Part shown: piece after piece, positions 1 through 8,950 of the stretch
Layout of the letters: each line of letters opens with the position of its first letter
Numbering within the stretch: position 1 is the first letter of the stretch
Source of the DNA: Strigamia acuminata
Lineage: Eukaryota; Arthropoda; Chilopoda; Geophilomorpha; Linotaeniidae
NCBI GenBank assembly: GCA_949358305.1
Contig: CASHSZ010000054.1
Coordinates: forward strand, 62,001 to 126,000
Direction: 5' to 3'
DNA length: 64,000 nucleotides
Position numbers and translations under genes: made by a program
The notes under the pieces: generated by a model
Database searches by the model: none
The model's input: only the letters and a program-made list of their open reading frames with translations
Told to the model about the DNA's origin: nothing

Positions 1-1503
1 CAAAAAAGGCCAAAAAAATATTGCAAACAAAGAGAAAAGATCAATTATCGAGGCAAATCCCCACCACAAAACAACGCATCGCCGGTATACACTTAAGCGT
101 ACAGTGCACAACACTACTGTTTATTTTCAATAATCCAATAAATAAAATTTGAAACAAAGTTGAGTGGAATTGTACGTTTCTTGTATATTAAAGTTTTTAT
201 TTTGTTTGTTTACACTTAATTTTTTTTTCCATCATAGAATGGCGACTCGATACTTTTGTAGCTCGAATTCACTTCGTAAACGTGGTCGGTGTTCATCACG
301 CGTCAATGCGCTCGTGCAATAGTATAGGCGCGCATACGATTTGATGCGCGCAAAACTTGCAAAACTTGCACGGAATTTGGGCAATTTTTGACAAATTTCA
401 GCAGATTTTTGCCTGTATTTGACAAATTTCAGAAGATTTTTTGCCTATATTTGACAAATTTCAGAAGATTTCCTCAATCCTCAAACATTTGCTGAAATTT
501 CTCATAAAATTTCTAAAATTAATTGAAATTTGTCTGAAATTTGTCTGGAATTTGTCAAATATTGTCAAAAATCCGTGGAAATTTGTCAAATACTGGCAAA
601 AATCCATGTAAATTTGTCAAAAATTGCCATAATTCGGTGCAAATTGTGTTAGATATTGGAAAAATTTATTTTAACGCTTCCAACGCGCCAGTAAATCGCG
701 CGTGCACACGCATGGATTTTTCGTCATAGTTGGATGCGCGCAAACCTCACGTAACTTGCGCCAAAATTTGGCAATTTTTGACAAATTTCAGCAGATTTTT
801 GCCAGTATTTGACAAATTTCCACTGATTTTTGACAATATTTGACCCAACAACTGCGCCACGTTCCAGGCGCCGGTTTAGGCATTTTAGACCCGTTTTAGA
901 CCGTTTTAGATGGCGAAAACGTTCTCTCCATCATTTTCTACCCCTGGGTGAGGTTTTCAGCGTTCATGATTGATGAAAAAGCTGTTTTCTAACTAGCTGT
1001 CCCATTGCTAGTTTTGGCGTCAGGTTTTAGCAACCTTCCGATCCGACTCTGTCGTCTGCACGACCTCCAAGACTGTTTTAGGGTTAATTTGAGTCAAATA
1101 ATTCATTCTGGGGGTTGTTTTGGGTTTTTTACAAGTGTGTTTTTGTAGTTTTTATTGGTTTCAAACATTGTCAATTCTTTATACAAGTGTAACTTTCATT
1201 TCTCTGTATTTTGAGAACTTTGCATTGCAGCAAAGTTCATTTCTTGCCCCTTAATTATTGTGTAATTGTTGGTTTTCAAGCCCGTTTTTTAACAATAACT
1301 TTATTTGAAGTGCCTATTGTTTCAGGCACGTGCTTCCACGTGCCTTTTATTGTTGAGCAATTTCTTGGGCAGTTGCGCTCCTGTTGCTAGCATTGCCGCG
1401 CGTTCTCCGCGCGCGTACTCGCGCGTTTCGCATCACACACATTCGGGTTCAATGGCCTATCGCGGCGGCACATTGTGTGGCATAGCGCGGCACGTTGCAA
1501 TTA
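1..1503 (+). repeat. Left arm A3 of palindrome, copy 1 (start missing)
   Basis: This is the window-truncated left arm of the first palindrome, lacking about the first 180 bp. It matches 16131-17633 and, in inverted form, 3590-4865. Positions 380-850 carry short direct repeats of a motif close to GACAAATTTCAGCAGATTTT, about 33 bp apart in places. A small perfect hairpin with GGCACGTG and CACGTGCC arms lies at 1326-1345. No coding potential beyond frames of about 60 codons was seen. Confidence 0.85.
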
Positions 1504-1621
1504 CGTGACGTGGCACGTTGCTGTTACGTGACGCGATAGCCAGTATTTAAGCAGGGGATTCCATCATCGTTTACACAAATGCGCATTGCAACGTGGAGGC
1601 GCATTCGAGTCCTTTTCCCAA
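1503..1621 (+). promoter_or_regulatory. Promoter-like segment facing the core, copy 1 left side
   Basis: A TATTTAAG box at 1544-1551 is preceded by two ACGTGACG motifs (1503-1510 and 1526-1533) and followed by the hairpin array. The arrangement resembles a TATA-type core promoter with upstream CRE/E-box-like sites that would fire toward the palindrome centre. The mirror image is at 3541-3588, and equivalents occur at 17633-17751 and 40838-40957. Sequence resemblance alone supports this; no transcript evidence is available. Confidence 0.35.
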
Positions 1622-2122
1622 GCGTTGAAAAAGGACAAAACTCGTATTCGATTCGAAAGCGAATCGAATACGATTTTTGTCCTTTTTCAACGCAAAATTG
1701 TATTCGACTCGTTTTCGAGTCGAATACGAGTTTTGCCCTTCTTCAACGCGAAATCGTATTCGACTCGTTTTCGAGTCGAATACGAGTTTTGCCCTTCTTC
1801 AACGCGAAATCGTATTCGACTCGTTTTCGAGTCGAATACGAGTTTTGCCCTTCTTCAACGCGAAATTGTATTCGACTCGTTTTCGAGTCGAATACGAGTT
1901 TTGCCCTTCTTCAACGCGAAATCGTATTCGACTCGTTTTCGAGTCGAATACGAGTTTTGCCCTTCTTCAACGCGAAATCGTATTCGACTCGTTTTCGAGT
2001 CGAATACGAGTTTTGCCCTTCTTCAACGCGAAATCGTATTCGACTCGTTTTCGAGTCGAATACGAGTTTTGCCCTTCTTCAACGCGAAATCGTATTCGAC
2101 TCGTTTTCGAGTCGAATACGAG
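1622..2122 (+). repeat. 56-bp hairpin array, copy 1, left (8 units plus a larger hairpin)
   Basis: The array opens with a hairpin of about 34-bp stem at 1622-1692. Eight hairpins then follow at a strict 56-bp period. Each contains a 13-bp stem with arms CGTATTCGACTCG and CGAGTCGAATACG around a TTTT loop, linked by TTTTGCCCTTCTTCAACGCG. Two units carry the variant AAATTG. The array has no stop codon in any plus-strand frame, so long open frames there (149-213 codons) are a by-product of a stop-free 56-bp word. Confidence 0.93.
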
Positions 2123-2213
2123 ATAGTCGATGACCCGTTCCCGGACTTTGACTCGTACGACTCGTATTCGAGATGTATTCGAGATGTATTCGAATCGTAT
2201 TCGAGTCGTATTC
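2123..2213. repeat. Degenerate linker between hairpin array and core modules, copy 1
   Basis: This 91-bp stretch holds irregular TATTCGAG/TCGTATTCG words and the phrase CCCGTTCCCGGACTTTGACT. It is mirrored almost base for base at 2940-3024 on the other side of the core. Confidence 0.7.
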
Positions 2214-2576
2214 GAGATGGTCGATGATTTCCACTCGCTCGTATACGCGTTGTATACGAGCTCGTATTTTGATCGTAATCGTAAACGAATCGTTTACAAG
2301 TCGTATACAAGTTGTATACGACGTGTATACACCTCGTATACGAACGAAGTTTGGAAAATCCACCGGATACTTACTACGACATGAAAACACATAGTAGTCA
2401 CATACGTCTTATTTGGAAATTGTGTTTTCACAAACTTCGTTCGTATACGAGGTGTATACACGTCGTATACAACTTGTATACGACTTGTAAACGTTTCGTT
2501 TACGATTACGATCAAAATACGAGCTCGTATACAACGCGTATACGAGTCGAATACGAATCGAATTCGAGTCGTATTC
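2214..2576. repeat. 363-bp palindromic core module 1, copy 1
   Basis: Two arms of roughly 120-130 bp, rich in CGTATACGA and GTATAC words, flank a non-palindromic loop of about 75-80 bp that includes CATAGTAGTCACATACGTC. The module is repeated directly at 2577-2939 with a few changes, mostly at its right end. Open frames here on both strands arise from the palindromic vocabulary and are not regarded as genes. Confidence 0.88.
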
Positions 2577-2939
2577 GAGATGGTCGATGATTTCCACTCG
2601 CTCGTATACGCGTTGTATACGAGCTCGTATTTTGATCGTAATCGTAAACGAATCGTTTACAAGTCGTATACAAGTTGTATACGACGTGTATACACCTCGT
2701 ATACGAACGAAGTTTGGAAAATCCACCGGATACTTACTACGACATGAAAACACATAGTAGTCACATACGTCTTATTTGGAAATTGTGTTTTCACAAACTT
2801 CGTTCGTATACGAGGTGTATACACGTCGTATACAACTTGTATACGACTTGTAAACGATTCGTTTACGATTACGATCAAAATACGAGCTCGTATACAACGC
2901 GTATACGAGCGAGTGGAAATCATCGACCATCTCGAATAC
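2577..2939. repeat. 363-bp palindromic core module 2, copy 1
   Basis: This is a direct tandem copy of the preceding module at an offset of 363 bp. Its right edge mirrors the left edge of module 1, so the overall dyad axis of the large palindrome lies near 2576. Confidence 0.88.
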
Positions 2940-3024
2940 GACTCGAATACGATTCGAATACATCTCGAATACATCTCGAATACGAGTCGTACGAGTCAAA
3001 GTCCGGGAACGGGTCATCGACTAT

Positions 3025-3469
3025 CTCGTATTCGACTCGAAAACGAGTCGAATACGATTTCGCGTTGAAGAAGGGCAAAACTCGTATTCGACTCGAAAAC
3101 GAGTCGAATACGATTTCGCGTTGAAGAAGGGCAAAACTCGTATTCGACTCGAAAACGAGTCGAATACGATTTCGCGTTGAAGAAGGGCAAAACTCGTATT
3201 CGACTCGAAAACGAGTCGAATACGATTTCGCGTTGAAGAAGGGCAAAACTCGTATTCGACTCGAAAACGAGTCGAATACGATTTCGCGTTGAAGAAGGGC
3301 AAAACTCGTATTCGACTCGAAAACGAGTCGAATACGATTTCGCGTTGAAGAAGGGCAAAACTCGTATTCGACTCGAAAACGAGTCGAATACAATTTTGCG
3401 TTGAAAAAGGACAAAAATCGTATTCGATTCGCTTTCGAATCGAATACGAGTTTTGTCCTTTTTCAACGC
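3025..3469 (-). repeat. 56-bp hairpin array, copy 1, right (7 units plus a larger hairpin)
   Basis: This is the inverted counterpart of 1622-2122 with exactly one 56-bp unit fewer (445 against 501 bp). It also ends outward in the larger hairpin (3399-3469). The stop-free frames lie on the minus strand here, that is, reading toward the centre as on the left side. Confidence 0.93.
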
Positions 3470-3588
3470 TTGGGAAAAGGACTCGAATGCGCCTCCACGT
3501 TGCAATGCGCATTTGTGTAAACGATGATGGAATCCCCTGCTTAAATACTGGCTATCGCGTCACGTAACAGCAACGTGCCACGTCACGT
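3470..3588 (-). promoter_or_regulatory. Promoter-like segment facing the core, copy 1 right side
   Basis: This is the inverted copy of 1503-1621, with the TATTTAAG box on the minus strand at 3540-3547 and the two ACGTGACG motifs beyond it. With the left copy it would give convergent transcription across the core. The evidence is motif resemblance only. Confidence 0.33.
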
Positions 3589-3589
3589 A

Positions 3590-4865
3590 ATTGCAACGTG
3601 CCGCGCTATGCCACACAATGTGCCGCCGCGATAGGCCATTGAACCCGAATGTGTGTGATGCGAAACGCGCGAGTACGCGCGCGGAGAACGCGCGGCAATG
3701 CTAGCAACAGGAGCGCAACTGCCCAAGAAATTGCTCAACAATAAAAGGCACGTGGAAGCACGTGCCTGAAACAATAGGCACTTCAAATAAAGTTATTGTT
3801 AAAAAACGGGCTTGAAAACCAACAATTACACAATAATTAAGGGGCAAGAAATGAACTTTGCTGCAATGCAAAGTTCTCAAAATACAGAGAAATGAAAGTT
3901 ACACTTGTATAAAGAATTGACAATGTTTGAAACCAATAAAAACTACAAAAACACACTTGTAAAAAACCCAAAACAACCCCCAGAATGAATTATTTGACTC
4001 AAATTAACCCTAAAACAGTCTTGGAGGTCGTGCAGACGACAGAGTCGGATCGGAAGGTTGCTAAAACCTGACGCCAAAACTAGCAATGGGACAGCTAGTT
4101 AGAAAACAGCTTTTTCATCAATCATGAACGCTGAAAACCTCACCCAGGGGTAGAAAATGATGGAGAGAACGTTTTCGCCATCTAAAACGGTCTAAAACGG
4201 GTCTAAAATGCCTAAACCGGCGCCTGGAACGTGGCGCAGTTGTTGGGTCAAATATTGTCAAAAATCAGTGGAAATTTGTCAAATATAGGCAAAAATCTGC
4301 TGAAATTTGTCAAAAATTGACCAAATTCCGTGCAAGTTTTGCAAGTTTTGTGCGCATCAAGCCATGCGCGCCTATACTATTGCACGAGCGCATTGACGCG
4401 TGATGAAAACCGACCACGTTTACGAAGTGAATTCGAGCTACAAAAGTATCAAATCGCCATTCTAGTATGGAACAAAAAAAATTAAGTGGAAACAAACAAA
4501 ATAAAAACTTTAATATACGAGAAACGTACAATTCCACTCAACTTTGTTTCAAATTTTATTTATTGGATCATTAAAAATAAACAGTAGTGTTGTGCACTGT
4601 ACACTTAAATGTATACCGCAGTACAAGTACCGCGGTCCCGGTACTGCACCGGTACACGTGAAAACGCGAGTTTCTCAAATTTAAAAAGTTGATGTCGGCG
4701 GCGATGCGTTGTTTTGTGGTGAGAATTTGCCTCGAGAATTGATCTTATCTCTTTGTTTGCAATATTTTTTTTGGCATTCTTTGTTGATTTTTCGGTTTGA
4801 ATTTGTTTTTTTCCGGTGTAATTTGAGTGGTGGAAGGTTGTTGGGGTGTGTTGAGGGCAATTTTG
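3590..4865 (-). repeat. Right arm A' of palindrome, copy 1
   Basis: This is the reverse complement of left arm A, with two main differences. It lacks roughly 400 bp of the internal GACAAATTT repeat zone. It also carries an extra segment of about 85 bp near 4612-4695, rich in GGTACCG-type words. It is single copy, whereas the left arm occurs three times in tandem. Confidence 0.88.
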
Positions 4866-4867
4866 GT

Positions 4868-5118
4868 TATTTGTTGATTTTTAATTGATTTAATCGTTTT
4901 CTGTTTGTTTTTGCTGGTTTTTAATCGATTTTTCTGTATTTTTGGTCAATTTTTACCAATTGTAATTGTTATTTGTCATTCTGAATTGATTATTGTCCGA
5001 TTTTATTCGATTATTGTCAGATTTCAGTCGATTTTTGTCGATTTCTAATCAATGTTTATACATTTCTTATCAAGTTTTGTATATTTTTGTTGATTTTTAA
5101 TCATATTTGTTCCTTTTT
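4868..5118 (-). repeat. Outer inverted repeat, right end, copy 1
   Basis: This AT-rich stretch is built on GATTTTTAATC-type words and is inverted relative to 11150-11310. Shared stretches include TGATTTTTAATCAT and ATTCTGAATTGATTATTG (inverted). It appears to be the outer boundary of the foldback structure whose left boundary is 11150 in the previous period. Confidence 0.6.
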
Positions 5119-5478
5119 AATCAAAGTCGAAAACGAGTTGTAAATGCGTTCGTATGCGACGCGAACGCGTATTGGAGTCGATTCCAAGTTCGTATTCCAT
5201 CGCGAACGCGCATTTGAGACGTAAACGAGTTTATCTTTTTCACTCTCGCTTGATCCCCCTTTATCGCGCCTCATTGCTCCTGTGAAAAAAAATATATGAG
5301 AATGCACAGAAATGAACCTTCCAATACTTACATGAAAATTGGCAACCTTGACACAAAACAGTCTATCGACACTCCCAACACCACCCCGGACATTTTTCGG
5401 AAGAGTTTGGTCCACCCGGAATCCGCAGAATAGTCTCCCCCGAAATGCGGATTTCGCGGACGCCAATCCGCGAAAAGG
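5119..5478. other. Spacer with relic core vocabulary, ending at the shared breakpoint
   Basis: Positions 5119-5230 contain degenerate core words (GTCGAAAACGAGT, TTCGTATTCC, GGAGTCGATTCC) and look like a decayed hairpin array. Positions 5231-5430 show nothing recognisable. Just before 5478 is a small hairpin, CGCGGA/TCCGCG with a 6-nt loop, followed by AAAAGG. At 5478/5479 the three array copies diverge. No gene is supported here; the 159-codon minus-strand frame over 5101-5580 is not conserved across the copies beyond the breakpoint. Confidence 0.55.
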
Positions 5479-5479
5479 G

Positions 5480-5934
5480 TAAATAGTGCAAGCAGCACGC
5501 ACGGGAAAGTGCGCACTGTTGGGTCCATGCCAGTGCAAGTACATTGGGTAATGTATTATTGCGAGCGCGCGTGTTTTCACACGATTACAATGTGCTGATT
5601 AAACCAACAGCATTATAGAAGCATTATAGACTGATTATATTGTATAATTTTTATTTTAACAAAACCCTGAATTTCATTTCTAATCGGTTTTTTTTTTTAT
5701 TGACGCGCACAGAAGCGTTGTAGCATGTTCACACAATGTGGAATTTGCAAATTTGAGAAAGCGGCTTTCCCAAGGTTGATAAAACGCGCGCGATCGTGCG
5801 GAATATACAAATAAGTGAAATCCGCAAAATCAGCCATGAGACTGCGAACAGGGGGTCAAGGTATAGGCCGCCGTAATGTTAAAAATAGGGTCCCTTTCGC
5901 ACTCCGAGAAATCCGCATGCGCGCCATAAGGTTA
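5480..5934 (+). other. Invertible block, orientation 1 (copy 1)
   Basis: This block of about 454 bp is present in copy 1 in one orientation and in copy 2 (21661-22114) as its reverse complement, while the flanks on both sides keep their orientation. The ends share only a TAA/TTA microhomology. The block contains an oligo-T run near 5690 and several GAAATCCGCA words. It encodes no recombinase and no recognised gene. Confidence 0.88.
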
Positions 5935-6850
5935 CATCAATTGTTGCTCCACAGGTTGCGCGACCTGCCGGGCAGTTAAGACGTACTAGAATAACCTCAG
6001 GATTTGATAAAACCTGATTTTTGGATGACACTAAGTAAATGGCAGTGAATGTGAGATGTGAGATACACGATGAATTTAATAAAATTTATATTTCCTAATC
6101 ATGGGATTGGTTTCACGTTTCATAATCCAACAATTAAGTAGAATATCATTATTGCAATTGATTAAAACAAATTTTTTTTACAAATTCTTTGGTTTTACAT
6201 TTTAAATTTATTTTCCAATAGTTGGCACCATCGCAATTGCTGCGAGTTTAAAACACTGCATTCAGCAGAATTTACTGCACTTTCAAATCAAGGCCAGGCA
6301 TACCTACTGCAAAGTAATGTATAAACCATAAAGAAGCCTTTGATTCGGAATTGCCTGTAGGTAATTCTGCGCTGGTCTCCAATGGAAATGTCCGCGCCGG
6401 TCTTCCGTGCACGGGAAGTCCACAGAAAGTCCGTGCATTCCGTGCGCTGGGAGTCCGTGCGTCGTACCGCGTGATCTTGCATTGTTTTTTGTGGGCTTTT
6501 CCTGATTAGGATTACTTCCTTTTTAACTCTTGAAGAATTAAGTTTGTTTTTTTTGCTCCAAAACGTCCCAAAACGCCTGAAAATCGCGCAACTCGAGGCA
6601 AAACATTACAGTGTGTATTCAAATCAAAACTAGCTACAAATACATGCTGAAATTAGCTAAATTTTCAAATTTTTTGGCTTTCAAGAAGTAATGGAAACAT
6701 TTGACATAACGTGGATCAGTTGCATTCAAAAACTAAAATATTTTGTGTTTTACTTCAATTTTAAACTAAAAATGATGTCATTTCCTGTTTAAACCCCTGT
6801 TAAAGCTTGAAATACATTTTAACTAAAAGAAATAAGTTTGTTTTTTTCTT
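5935..6850. other. Spacer without recognised genes, copy 1
   Basis: This is AT-rich sequence with no convincing reading frame. At 6554-6611 it holds a half unit of the AACGCC hairpin family (ending GCGCAACTCGAGGCAAAACA). A recurring phrase, CCTGATTAGGATTACTTCCT, lies near 6499 and returns in variant form near 7489, 7788, 9021 and 10001. Confidence 0.6.
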
Positions 6851-7097
6851 CGGCAGTGACGTGTACACACGAGCACGCCTGAGAACGCCAAAAAATGCTA
6901 AAAAACGCTCAAAAACGCCTGAAAATCGCGCAACTCGAGGCAAAACATTAATTTTTCATCTTTATTTCAACTTTTGTGACGTTTAAAATTGTGTTCTCAT
7001 GTTTTTTGCCTCAAGTTGCATTGTCATCTGGCGTTTTGGAGTGTTTTTATGTGTTCGCAGGCGTTCGCAGGCGTTTTTTGGCGTTGTCACTCACTCA
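6851..7097. repeat. Hairpin-family repeat H1, copy 1
   Basis: The left arm (6851-6950, CGCC-AAAAA words read at about 10-bp steps, ending CAACTCGAGGCAAAACATTA) is followed by a short AT-rich loop. The right arm is approximately its inverse (TTTTTTGCCTCAAGTTGCA, then GCGTTTT words at 10-bp steps). It could fold into an imperfect stem of about 90-100 bp. It is the first of four such units in the spacer. Confidence 0.7.
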
Positions 7098-7265
7098 AGT
7101 GGCCATTTTTAGCATTTTCCGTAGTAAAAATGGCCGTTTTTCGTCAAAATGGCCATTTTTAGCCATTTTTCAGAGTAAAAATGTTTTTTTTTCACCGTTT
7201 TTATAGTAAAATGGCCATTTTTAGTCGTTTTTTTAATCAAAAATGGCCGTTTTTATCGTTGAAAC
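7098..7265. repeat. Phased A/T-tract repeat (GGCCATTTTTAG family), copy 1
   Basis: This is a degenerate tandem repeat of words such as GGCCATTTTT, AGCCATTTTT and TAGTAAAAAT, with A/T runs recurring every 10-11 bp. Runs phased to the helical repeat are the classical signature of intrinsically curved DNA. Confidence 0.65.
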
Positions 7266-7319
7266 GTTATTAAAATGTAACGTTTCAATGGCGTTTTGAT
7301 CTCGCCTCATTTCCGGTTT

Positions 7320-7780
7320 TGAAAATTAATAAACGCCCCGGCGTTTATTCGAGGCAATACCCAACTTGGGCTTTTATTCGCGTCGCACCGCATCATCATC
7401 TCACCTTGCCTCCCGTCTTGAAAATTTATAAACGCCCCGGCGTTTATTCAAGGCAAACCATTGTTTATGTAAGTTTTTCCTGATTAGGATTACTTCTTTT
7501 AGAAGAAACACGTTTATTTCTTCTCGTTTAATCTTGAGTCGTGATCTCGCCTCGTTTCTGGTCTTAAAAATTAATAAACACCCCGGCTTTTATTCAAGGC
7601 AATACGGTACGTTTATGAAACCCAACTTGGGCTTTCATTTTAAAAAAAGCGCGTGTTCTTACGTCGAACTAAGAGATACAGGTGAATTAGCAACGCCTAA
7701 TTTGATTTAATAAATAAAGCAAACAACATCTCGCCTCACTTCTGGCGTTTGTTCGAGGCAAGCCATTGTTTTTGCATTTT
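7320..7780. repeat. Cluster of 22-bp palindromes (AATAAACGCC/GGCGTTTATT), copy 1
   Basis: The palindrome AATAAACGCC-CC-GGCGTTTATT, usually followed by TCGAGGCAA, occurs at about 7329, 7428 and (degenerate) 7573, with a half site near 7740. Further copies lie near 8970, 9951 and 10657 and a half site near 9331. It is usually preceded by CTCGCCTC and CTTGAAAATT. The function is unknown; a dimer-binding site or a decayed repeat end are possibilities. Confidence 0.65.
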
Positions 7781-7840
7781 TTTTCCTGATTAGGGTTACT
7801 TCCTTTTTAACTCTTGAAGAAATAAGTATTTTTTTTTACT

Positions 7841-8088
7841 CGGCAGTGACGTGTACGCGCGAGTACGCCTGAGAACGCCAAAAAATACTCCAAAACGCCT
7901 GAAAATCGTGCAACTCGAGGCAAAACATTAATTGTTTATTTTTGTTTCAACTTTTGTAACGTTTACAATTGTGTTCTCATGTTTTTTGCCTCAAGTTGCA
8001 TTGTCATTTTGCGTTTTGGGGCGTTTTTAGGCATTTTTAGGCATTTGCGGGCGTTCTTGGGCGTTTTTTGGCGTTGTCATTCAATCAA
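7841..8088. repeat. Hairpin-family repeat H2, copy 1
   Basis: This has the same architecture as the unit at 6851. The right arm shows seven consecutive 10-bp words beginning GCGTT or GCATT (about 8010-8080), the cleanest 10-bp phasing in the spacer. Confidence 0.7.
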
Positions 8089-8205
8089 ATGGCCATTTTT
8101 AGCCATTTTTAGCCATTTTTCATAGAAAAATGGTCATTTTTAGCCGTTTTTCATCCAAAATGGCCGTTTTTCATCCAAAAGGGCCGTTTTTCATCCAAAA
8201 TGGAA
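8089..8205. repeat. Phased A/T-tract repeat, copy 1
   Basis: These are tandem GGCCATTTTT and GGCCGTTTTTCATCCAAAAT words, again with A/T tracts at 10-bp steps. The stretch directly follows hairpin unit H2, as the stretch at 7098 follows H1. Confidence 0.65.
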
Positions 8206-8210
8206 TAATT

Positions 8211-8950
8211 GTTGTGTCCGGATTTTATGTCATTTATTGTCTTAATTAAAGTTAACAAAGTGTCTTTAATTTTTGCTTTTCTTGAATTTCAGCTTTTTAG
8301 ATATTTTTACATATTAAACTTTCATTTTTTGTGATTTATTAAAAGTTACAATGTTTTCATGAATTTTAGTGTCTATGATATTGATATTATCTTTATTCAT
8401 TGCTATTTAAAGTTTTATTACTTCTCTGTGTCTTATTTCTTTAATTCTTGCTCATTTTGTGTGATTTTGGATGATTTTTAGTGCATTCGTCGATTTACAG
8501 ATCACTTGCGTAAGACGCGTGACGTCATATTTCTTAATCTAGTTCGGTTGTGTTCAAACTTCTAACCTTTTGTTTGGACCTTATTCTTGTGTTATGGATA
8601 GGTTTTAGAATTGATTTAGACTAATTTGGGGGTGATCTGTCGATTGGTTTGCTTTATTTTTGTCCCGGAACGGTCGTTTTGTCGTTTCGAGCGTTCGTTG
8701 TCGGTACGCACTTGTGCGCTGCTGACCGAGTTCATTCCGTTCGGCAAACGATTATTTTCAAGTGTTCTTTTAATAAATAGTGCTTTTGTTGTAGGAAATT
8801 ACATTTCCTAATGTTATTTTATTCAATACAGTGTGTATTCTTGATTTTATTCTTGTGTTGAAATTCAAATGTCGTGTTTTGCCGCTCTAGCGGATTTGAA
8901 GTGGGCGCCATGTTGGATTTCCCCGCTAATTTCTTTATTTATCCATTTCA
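8211..8950 (+). mobile_element. BEL/Pao LTR-derived fragment, copy 1
   Basis: The segment is collinear with the LTR of the BEL element at 44815-54090. Shared phrases include GTGACGTCATATTTC, CTTCTAACCTTTTG/CG, TTTAGACTAATT, GGGGTGATCTGTCGAT and ATTCAAATGTCGTGTTTTGCCGCTC. Identity is moderate, so this is a related family and not a recent copy. There is no internal coding sequence, so it is a solo or partial LTR. It was trapped in the unit before the 16-kb amplification, because copy 2 has it at 24391-25130. Confidence 0.75.

Noticed and set aside
1326-1345. Histone mRNA-type 3' stem-loop or terminator
   Set aside because: The stem GGCACGTG/CACGTGCC with a CTTC loop does not match the histone consensus and no upstream gene exists.
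1622-2122. CRISPR array
   Set aside because: The repeats are contiguous 56-bp units with no unique spacers, the context is an animal genome with retrotransposons, and no cas genes are present.
1579-2227. Open frames of 149-213 codons rich in FDSFSSRIR-type repeats as repetitive-protein genes
   Set aside because: All three frames are equally open, the unit is 56 bp (not a multiple of three) and the sequence is built from DNA hairpins. The signal is at the DNA level.
5445-5478. Helitron 3' end at the hairpin before the shared breakpoint
   Set aside because: A hairpin is present but no CTRR terminus follows, no 5' TC end was found and no Rep/helicase is encoded. It remains an idea only.
5101-5580. 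159-codon minus-strand frame as a gene
   Set aside because: The three array copies break within it and give three unrelated N-termini (159, 182 and 121 codons), which indicates chance openness.
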